In this document: one piece after another, positions 1 through 8,700 of the stretch
Numbering within the stretch: position 1 is the stretch's first letter
Layout: every line of letters starts with the position of its first letter
Origin: Oryzias latipes
Taxonomy: Eukaryota > Chordata > Actinopteri > Beloniformes > Adrianichthyidae
Assembly (NCBI RefSeq): GCF_002234675.1
Contig: NC_019872.2
Span: 6,550,949-6,614,948, forward strand
Reading direction: 5' to 3'
Length of the DNA stretch: 64,000 nucleotides
The notes under the pieces: generated by a model
The model's database searches: none
Told to the model about the DNA's origin: nothing
What the model saw: the letters and a program-made list of their open reading frames with translations, nothing else
Made by a program: the position numbers and the translations under genes

Positions 1-179
1 GCTGCTCCCAAGAAAAAAAAAAAAAAAAAGTAATATGTACAAATCTAAATGATTCTAAACTACAGAGAAAAATATTAATAAAATATACAAGCTGTGGAAA
101 ATCTCAGAGAACGTGGTTGTGAGCCAAAAATTGCATCTGTGCTTCCCAAGAGGAAAATGTGATAAACCACCAAGGCCAT

Positions 180-620
180 CCTTGTGAATCTGTGCTCTGC
201 TGGTGTGAACATCTACTGGTAGACAGTCCAACGGTCACTACCGCATGGTGCTTCTCCAGATAAGGCACACAAACACCAAAGTCTCATCTGGACAAACAAC
301 AGGACTTCTGGTTCACTGTTTTGTGGTCCGATGAAACAAAACAGTGGAATTGTTTGGCTTCCATGTTGAATCCTTGAGGTCAGCACTAAGAATACAGTTC
401 CCACTGTCAAACATAGTGGTTGGTGGGAGCTTCATTTGTTGGGGGTGATTCAGCCAATGGACCTGGGAACCTGATCACAGTGAACAACATCGTGAAAGAG
501 CAATACTTAAAAAATGTCTGCTGAGAAACCAGACCTTAGGCACCAATAGACAATCTCAGCATGATGACAACCCATTACACACAGCTAAAGTGGTGAAAAA
601 TAGTTAGCAGACACTTAAAA
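180..620 (+). pseudogene. Decayed Tc1/mariner transposase fragment
   Basis: Translated pieces in shifting frames match the catalytic core of Tc1-type transposases. WSDETKQN near 325-350 matches the FTDETK block, TVPTVKHSGWW near 395-425 the ..TVKHGGGS block, and DNPLHTAKVVKN near 566-601 the NDPKHTAKVV block. Frames are broken by indels and no inverted terminus is seen, so it is an inactive remnant. Confidence 0.7.
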
Positions 621-1424
621 CATCCAGATTTTACACAGTTTAGATATCAGTGAATGAACACACATGAGGACAAACAGGATTGCACAATGAGAACCAAGAT
701 AACCAGAACGTTCTTTTGCTGGTGTGAAAAAACCTTGACTTTTCAAATGTCAGCATTCACGTCACCCTCTCAGCCGCTCAGAGACACTGGAAGAAAAAAG
801 AGGCATCTAATCCAACACAGCCTGGCCTGGAGCCACTGTGTCCTCACTGCGTTTTACATCAACATGCAGATATGCAGCGGCGTGTTTCTTATCAACATGA
901 CTGCATGACCTTGAATCACACACTTTGGGATAACAGAGTTTTTGTCAGCATTGGAAGAGGGCCATGAGTGGAAAACCAGATCTCTCTGTCTGTACAGATA
1001 GGTGGAAAGGTGTAGGTGGAAAATATTCATTGTCTCTTGGTGTCACGCAAAAAATGAAAGCTAACTTTTGTTCAGTATTATTACATAGAGAAAAAGGTAA
1101 GTGAGAACCGGTAGTATATGACATTTTACATGGTGAAAAACTGCTAATTTAACTTCAAGAGTTGAGTATGACGGCATAAAGCACAGTTATTCAAATAATT
1201 GACCATGTAGGTCTAAAAAACAGTTGAGAAGCTGAAGTTTTGACAATTGAGTTTTTACACAAGAACAACAGCAACAATCTAAAGGAGGATATTCTTTCTG
1301 CTATGGAATAGAGTACGAGTAAGATTTATTCTCAAGTGGAAAAAATTGTGAAGAATGGCTGCCAATCTTCGTGGAAGTGAACATTCAGAAGAAGTTCATA
1401 GATCACAATGGCATATACTTATTT
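621..1424. other. No gene seen
   Basis: AT-rich upstream DNA. Short open frames here have no family resemblance or splice support. Nothing repetitive was recognised. Confidence 0.5.
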
Positions 1425-1675
1425 AGCACCTTTCTTCCTACAAGGACAAAGTGCTTTACAGTCACGGACCCATTCACCCAGTCACACATTCACACACACT
1501 GGTGGTGGCTGCTCTGCTGCCAAACACAGGCGCCTGCCAACCACCAGAGGCAAGGTGGGGTTCAGTGTCTTGCCCAAGGACACTTCAACTCATGGGCGTG
1601 CAAGGCGGGAATCGAACCTGCAATATTATGATCATGGGTCGACCGCCCTACTGCTGCACCACAGCCGCCCGTGTG
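1425..1675 (-). mobile_element. tRNA-derived SINE
   Basis: On the minus strand the head reads TGGTGCAGCAG (1661-1651, box A-like) and then GGTTCGATTCC (1618-1608, a perfect box B), spaced as in a tRNA gene. The body carries the familiar fish repeat text ...GTCCTTGGGCAAGACACTGAAC. These internal Pol III promoter boxes identify a tRNA-related SINE. Confidence 0.75.
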
Positions 1676-2337
1676 TAAGGGGGAGTGAAATAAAAAAATA
1701 TACATTTTATATTTTCTAGGTCTCACCTGGCATCTTTTGTCTGCCTTTTGCAGCAGCTTGTGTATTCCCTCTATAGAAAATAATAGCAAACTTTACCTTT
1801 ACAATAATATGTGATCTGACACAATTTCTCTTTATCAGCCTCCCTAAATGAGGCTAGAGGTTTAAAAAATGTTATTTTCTCTGATTTTCTATTACACTGA
1901 TATTTAAAACGAGAACAAAACTATTGTTTTTTTTTGTTGGATTCAGATGTGTGACGTTAAGCCTTTCTGACAACTTTCTTTGATGTTTCCACGTCAAAGC
2001 TCAGTTACATTACAAGATAATTGGTGCACAAATCTGTGTGTCTGTTTTCTTTCCGTCAATCAGATTTTAAGGGAATCTGTTTGAGGCTGTTGCTCAATCT
2101 GCAATCTGTCCGCCAAACTGTTCAGTCCCTGAAGGTTTGACAGCGAATGCATCTGTTGTTTACTGCAACAACTGACAGGTCTTTAGCCCAGCCTAAAGGC
2201 ATGCACTTAACATAAATGATTCACTTTTGGAACAAAACAAGTTAGAGAACCTGAACACTTCCTCTACTTTGTGTAATATAATGTAAGGGTGTCACAGTGT
2301 CTGTGAATTCACACAGTTAGTTAAAGATTCACTTTGA

Positions 2338-2547
2338 TAACCCTTGTGCTATCTTAGATGACCCCACCCTTACAGTGACGTGTTCTCCCTACCATGACAA
2401 AGGTGGATAAAGGTGGAAAGATTTCATGTAATCCATGGACACCAGTGAAGATCACAAATCATGGAAGAAAAAAGGTTCACAGCACTGTCTAGTGGGTCTA
2501 GATGACCCAACTCCCAATGTTATAGTGCCTAGGATAGCACAGGGGTT
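2338..2547. mobile_element. MITE with TAACCC(T/C)TGTGCTATC termini
   Basis: A 210-bp element starts TAACCCTTGTGCTATCTTAG and ends CTAGGATAGCACAGGGGTTA. The end is the inverted copy of the start with few mismatches. A subterminal motif, AGATGACCC, occurs at both ends. No coding capacity is seen. A fragment with a similar end (caggggttaaccc) occurs near 46575. Confidence 0.8.
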
Positions 2548-3119
2548 AAGGATGGATTCATTTAGGGAAACTATAAGAAGTCACTACATTTTTCATAAAA
2601 TGAATTCAAAACAAACACCTTTGTTGTTGCTGTATTCAGGTTTTAAAATAAACTAATTAAGGATAACAGCTAAATTCTAAGTTTTACCATCTAAAAAACA
2701 ACATTTCTTGTTGTTAATGTCTAAAAGATATCTAAAAAATGGCTTAAATGTGCACGGATGCTAATGGGACCACTCAAAAATAGGTTTCAAGTGGAGCAAT
2801 TCTTCAAAGACTCTCATAAAAAAGTCTCAATTTGAAATAACGTCAAAAAGTGACGCGAGGGGACCACAAAAATATGTCTACACATGATGAGTTGGGAGTG
2901 AGAACGTTTGGTTGCAACAACAACAAGAGCTCCATTTAAAATAGAGGTGCCTATCGTATTAGTTTTGCGTCAAGTTTGGATCCGGACCGCGGTTCGCTAG
3001 TTAGTGACCCAGCTATAGACGTCTTCAGGCTAAGTTGGAACATTTCAAGTTTACCTAACATGAACTATAAGACTACTGCCTCACTGTCGAGAAAGACTAA
3101 GTATAGGCTACTTGTACCC

Positions 3120-3580
3120 CACTCCAATCATCTTTTGTTCTCATTTTAAAGCGTTCCCAGCGCTTTCTTTTTTTGGTCCGTTTGTAGCCAAAATCAAAAA
3201 ATTGGTTTTGTTTTCTCGGACATAGTTTCTGCAGCGCAGCAGTAGTTCATTAGAAATCTGCCTCTGAGATGAGCAGGACTATTTGTGCGGACTGAGCCTG
3301 CCCCCTTCCCAACATTCATCTGTTTAAACTCTCTCCTGCTAGCTTACAGCCCCTCACAACCCCAACATAACATTACCGCTGCAACAAAAATGTTGAGCAA
3401 TACTGGCGCTATCCAGCTGTACAGTTTTGAGCCAGATGCAGGCTCAGACAAGAAAAGTGAAGATGTACGTGGATGTAGTCGTCAACAAGTGGATGCATCA
3501 GAATGGAGCGGAGCAGGGAGCTTGTGGCCCGCCCACCAATTGCTGCACTTATGTCACTGCTATGTCAATCTTTGAGTTTA
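3120..3580 (+). repeat. Dispersed repeat family, copy A (fossil peptide IQLYSFEPDAGSD)
   Basis: This is one of five related copies in the window. It carries the shared 5' block (CCCACTCCAAT..., ...CATAGTTTCTGCAG, TCATTAGAAATCTGCCTCTGA, TAGCTTACAGCCCCTCACAA). An open stretch follows, reading MLSNTGAIQLYSFEPDAGSD and then [12 protein letters not shown]. The reading frame is conserved between copies, but I do not recognise a complete protein. Confidence 0.7.
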
Positions 3581-3589
3581 AAAATTATA

Positions 3590-3690
3590 GTTAGTATACA
3601 AAAATAAAATTCAAGTATACCACCTCTCTTTTATCACAGACTTAGTGTATTTGTAGTATACTTAAACAGACTACTTTTTGCCAGGGCTGA
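3590..3690. repeat. Fragment of AGTATACTT-rich MITE
   Basis: It contains AGTATAC, AAGTATACC and AGTATACTTAAACAGACTAC, close to the inner arms and right end of the MITE at 3921-4673 (GACTACTTTTGCTAAGGGA there, GACTACTTTTTGCCAGGG here). It is a partial second copy. Confidence 0.5.
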
Positions 3691-3920
3691 AATAAAGGAA
3701 AATTATCCAACTAAATCCACTGGCACATTAAGATGTAGTAATGTCTCATATTAATCTGTATAAGTCCACATGGTGGAGAATCGTGTTTTGCTGAAAGTGC
3801 TGCTTGAAAATGACCGGTGAGTTTGAACAACTCTCACTTGGAAATTAGAAAAGCTCAGAATCAGAGATTAGTCTTTTGATCTCTGACCTGTCAGAAATAG
3901 TGGTAGTAGTTGTAGTTATC

Positions 3921-4673
3921 TCCCTTAGCAAAAAATAGTACACTTAAAGTTTATTTTGTTAAAGTATACTTGAGTATAAGTAGGCCTACGTGTGTAGGTC
4001 ATTCCTCCCCACAGCCATCAGACTGTACAACACCATGTCAAAGTGACACTCCACGGTCCCAGGGGTGTTTTTCTGTTTAGTCATTGATTCATTGATTCAT
4101 TTACTTTTGTTGTAGTTGTTGTTTTTCAATTTTAAATTGTTTTTTGTTCCTGAACAGTTGTTTGTTTTTGTTCTTGGTGTGAACTTCATTAGCTATTTCT
4201 GTATTTTGAAAAAATTTGTAATGTTTTTTTTTTATTACAGTTTACATGTTTTGCAGACCGCATGTTTTTTACACTTTTGCAGCTGTATTTATTTAATATT
4301 TATTTCTTTATTTAATAAGAATCTCATTTTTGATAATAATTTTTCATAATAATTTTAGTAATATTTTTAATTATCTAATATAAATGTAATTTGTGATGTC
4401 CTTTATTGATGTTATATTATATAGATTATTTCTGAATGTCGTGTTGCTGCCACAGAAATGAAATTTCCCCATTGTGGGATTAATAAAGTCATCTATCTAT
4501 CTATCTATCTATCTATCTAGTGTAGGAAGTATACTAACTGAATATTTCTGCAGACTAAATTGGAACATTTTAAAGGTACAGTTTATAGATGGTAAATAAA
4601 GGTGAACTTCAAGTATTCACCTTTAGTACATACTTCTTATAGTACACTTAAATTGACTACTTTTGCTAAGGGA
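3921..4673. mobile_element. MITE with TCCCTTAGCAAAA inverted ends, split by a LINE tail
   Basis: The left end is TCCCTTAGCAAAAAATAGTA and the right end is the inverted TTTTGCTAAGGGA preceded by AGTACACTTAAATTGACTAC. The interior carries AAGTATACTT palindromes. Bases 3999-4519 are a later insertion; without it the element is about 230 bp. Confidence 0.75.
3999..4519 (+). mobile_element. 5'-truncated LINE 3' end with (ATCT)n tail
   Basis: It begins at the end of a LINE open frame (SFLPTAIRLYNTMSK-stop, 4000-4048). A T-rich 3' UTR follows, with the fish LINE signature ATGAAATTTCCCCATTGTGGG and TTAATAAAGTC, ending in an (ATCT)n tail (about 4490-4519). It is flanked by a 7-bp direct repeat, GTGTAGG (3992-3998 and 4520-4526), the expected target duplication. 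Confidence 0.85.
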
Positions 4674-4934
4674 ACCCATTTCAGTTACATAAATGTAAAT
4701 CTATTTTACTGCAGTGTAGACTTTGTTGTCAGGAAAAGAAGCAAAGATCTTTGACATTTTAAGTTTTTAAAAGAAAGAAAGAAAGAACAAGTAATATAAA
4801 AACTCCAGCTTTAAATGTCTTTTTTCCCCTGCATACACAAAGACTGCTGAAGTCTTCCATTTCATAAGCCGTTTCTACCATTTTGTGGGTGGATTCTCGC
4901 ACGTCTGACCCACTAACACGAATCTGTTTATCAG

Positions 4935-4965
4935 ACGGAGTGACGTCAAAGGGGGCGGGGCCTGC
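4935..4965 (+). promoter_or_regulatory. ccni2: Candidate ccni2 promoter: CRE plus GC box
   Basis: A perfect cAMP-response-element palindrome TGACGTCA (4941-4948) is followed two bases later by a GC box, GGGGGCGGGGCC (4951-4962). These sit about 0.8 kb upstream of the ccni2 start codon in otherwise AT-rich DNA. Such a pair is typical of TATA-less vertebrate promoters. The assignment to ccni2 rests on position and orientation only. No transcription start can be read directly. Confidence 0.5.
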
Positions 4966-4984
4966 AGCGTTCAAAACACAGCTT

Positions 4985-5303
4985 GTTCTCAATCCTCCCC
5001 GATCTTCGCTTCCTGCTTGTTTTGCGCCTATTTTTTTTCTTTTACTTTTTGTCCCGTTCTTTTTTAATCTCGCGTTTTGTTGTTTGTTGTTTTCTTTTGC
5101 CTAATAATATATATAATGCAGCAGCTACCCGATTTTTTTTTCTTTTTTGCAAACGACGTTTTGCTCCTAGATTGTTTACCCAGAGACAGCATCCCTCTGT
5201 TGTTCATCCCTCTTTTGTTTTCGATCAATATGGACTGATTTAAAACTGAAAATCATCTCAATGCTCCGTCCATCCGAGGCATTCTCTGCTGTTGAAACCG
5301 AAG
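4985..5303 (+). other. ccni2: Possible ccni2 5' untranslated exon
   Basis: Just after the CRE/GC-box pair, the sequence runs to a consensus donor (AAG|gtgagg, donor G at 5304). The first coding exon has a good acceptor (ctccaccag|, AG at 5719-5720) and its first suitable ATG at 5767. A leader exon of about 320 bases spliced over a roughly 415-base intron would fit. The 5' edge is a guess. Confidence 0.3.
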
Positions 5304-5766
5304 GTGAGGCAGCTTCAAAATAACAGAAGCTAGTTGCCTTTGTTTGTCTGCAACTGTGCAGCAGCTGCAGCGCATTATTTCTCTCCCGTCTGTCCTGCAT
5401 CCGCAGCAGATTTGCACCAGTTCAGTCTGGAGCAAATATCAGCAGAGCTTTGGCTTCTTCTGTCTGTCTGCCTGCAAAGCCTGAAAACGTTGTTGTTCTC
5501 AGGCTGAGCCTCCATTTCCTGCTGCATTCTAGTCTCTTCTGCAGAGTTTCACTGTTTACTCTCTTCCTGGAATGCTGCAAGTGATTCCATTCCATCAGCT
5601 GCTTTTTGGATCATATTTTTGATTCACAATCATTTAACATTTTATAATTCGACCTAAGGAGTCAACTGGGTGGGGTGTCAACTTAATCAGCCTGATTTGT
5701 ATTTTGACCTCCTCCACCAGGGGTGCAGTGTGTCCTGGGGGCAGCCTGGCCGGTGCTGTGGAGGCC

Positions 5767-8700
5767 ATGAAGAGCCCAGGAGCCGCAGAGGGCCGCCGGC
5801 TGGTCGGTCTCCTTGAGGAGGCTCTGGTCCGGGAGGCTCGCCTCTGGAAGGTACCAGTCTTCAGGAATGGATCCATTCAGGTGAGACTGCAATTGTGCAT
5901 TCCTGTTCAGGTGGTGGCATCAAAACGCTACGGCTTCAAAAATACATTAGCAAAAAATGAAAGGCTTTTAAAATCCCACTCCAATAATCTTTGGATCTGC
6001 TGTAAAAGGGCTCCCGGTGGTCTTTAAACTATGATGATGCCCTTTTTAGGCTAAATCTATAAACCTGTGTCATTTTCTAGAACATAGTTTTTGCAGAGCA
6101 GAACTAGCTCATTAGAAATTTGCCTCTGAAAGCCTGCCCCTATTTCCCATCATCCTTCTGTTTACACGCTCTACCGCTAGCCTACAGCCCCTCACAACCC
6201 CTAACTTAACATTAGTGATGCAATTAAAGTGCTGAGCAATATTGGAGCTATCCAGCCGTACAGTTCTGAGCCAGATGTCAGGTCAGACAGGGAAAACAAA
6301 GACGTACACGGATCTGTTTGTCTTCAACTGGATGCATCAGAATGGAGTGGCGCAGAGAACTAAGATTTTATGTCACAGCTACAATTTTTTTAACTGCATT
6401 TTTGTTTGTTGGTTCCTGTTTCACAACAGTTAAAATTTAGAAAATGCTCAAAAATTCCATTTTAAGCTTAACTCTCTTTAAAAAAGTCCTCCATCGTTCA
6501 GAAAAATGCTAAAAGAACATGTTAAAAACGCCAAAAACAGACCTATTAATAGAGTAGGTCTTCAAGGACAAACTGTAGCAAGTTTGATCAAGTGCATGAT
6601 GACTCTTTTGGACTGAAGGTGCCCATAAGAACAGGATCAAATCTCATATTGACTTTAAAATAAACACAACTTTTCAAACAAGTGATGTAGTCTGTGTCTT
6701 AACCTCTCAGGGGGCAGACATCTCCTTTTCCCAACATCAGCAGATGATCCTTTGGCTTGGAGAAATTAGCAGACTCTTCCAGTTCTGCCCTGAGACTTTT
6801 GCCTTGGGAGTGTGCATCCTCAACCGACTGCTGTCCGCCGTCAAGGTAAGCTGGCCACAAATATATTGGATTTTCTCTGTTCACTTTACTTTAGAAAAAA
6901 AAAAAACAACTAAACTTTTCGATTTCCAAAGGCTCAGCCCAAATACCTGAAATGTATTGCTTTCACCTCGCTGGTCCTGGCTGCCAAGATAAACGAAGAA
7001 GATGAGGTAACATCAAACTTGCCAAATAGCTGAAACAGCACTTAACAAAAGGACAGCTCATTTATGTTTTTTTCCAAAACAAAAGCTTTATTTTCTTCTT
7101 CTTTTTTTTAATGTTACAGGTCATCGGTTCAGTAAAAGATCTGGTTGAACGGAGCGGATGCAACTTTTCAACCGCAGAGATTTTGCGCATGGAAAGGATC
7201 ATTCTGGACAAGCTGCACTGGGACTTGTACACAGCAACACCAGTCGACTTCATTCACATTGTAAGTCAAGAACCAGCAGGTTTAAAAAAAAAAAAAAAAA
7301 AAAAAAAAGCAGAACAGCAGCTAGTATATTTGTTAATTTTTTCTTCTTTCTTTAACAGCACACATAAGCAACTCGAAGAGTTGTAGTTATAGTTCAGGTT
7401 GTTCTGCATAAAAACACAAGCGGTACAAAAAGCACAAATATAAACCACCACATCCGATTACAGGCTGTGTTTATCAATCATCAGACATTTCCTTTCCCTC
7501 TCAAAAAAAGACTTAATCCAATAATAGTTTTGGTCATTTAGATGATTCGACTCTGTACCCATCATACTAACCATTGCAATCAAGCATCAACTTAAATGTA
7601 AAATCAAATGATTTAACACGTTTATTAGATTTTTCATCTAAAATATGGTTTAATCTTTGTAATTAATTATATTTTTACCTGTTAAAAGCAAATTACTTGG
7701 TAATTTTCCCCCCAGTTTTGCAAAAAAGTAAAAAAAGCTTAATAACAGTAAAGCCTTCTGCATCACATTTTAGATAATCTAATTATGTTGAGGAATAACT
7801 TGCTGGTAGCAGCGTCTCAAATGTTTTTTCTTGTTGTGATAAATTTTCTTCTGGCACTAAATCATGCGAAGTACAACATCCTAAAGCCAAATCCAGCAAA
7901 CAAACCCATGATTTTTGCAAGCAACACAAGGTCTTCTGTGTGAATGTTTAATGAAATTACTATTTCTGGAAACTTTATTTGGGGCTGTGGAAGATTAGAT
8001 ATTTTCATTCTAATTTAGGCTCAAATCGGTACACGGGAGAAGCACATGAAGTCCTACAGAGACTGGATTTGTGAGCCAGCATGCATGGAATCGTGCATGT
8101 GTGTTAGGCCAAGGCACTTCTGATTGCTGTCCTGCAGCCACTGAGATGGTGCTTTGATGAAAAATGTCATTTATGTTGTCAAATTTCAAAAGCCCTTCGA
8201 TATTTTTCAATTTTACACCTTAATTTACTGCCAAATGTTTATATCTTTAAAAAATTTGTTTTCATTCCTGACGTAAAAAGCAAAACAAAACAAAAAGAAA
8301 ACTTTAAATTTATCAGTGAAATCAGAATTTGTGATTAGATGTCATTTTTATGTTGTTGATTAGAAAAACATAAAACCTATCATAAAAATAAAAATGTAAA
8401 ACCAAAAAACTTAAAGACCTGCCTTGGATTTTAGCCACAGAAGTGTAAGGATTTTTCTTTTGTTCATTCTTTTATTGTTCTCAGACATCACTTTCAGATT
8501 TACAAAATCCACAACTTTGAAAATAAAGACAATGTAAAAATAAAAACATACCAAAATAAATACATTTTCTCTTTCTATACTGTTCAAATAAATATATTTC
8601 AAAAACATTACAGTTTTAATTTAAATATCTCCCAATACCACTCCCTCCTTTTCCCCTGAATAAATGAATTTGCATTTCCTGGTAATATGACATAAAATGC

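Noticed and set aside
4490..4519. (ATCT)n tract as an independent microsatellite
   Set aside because: It is the 3' tail of the LINE fragment, bounded by its target-site duplication.
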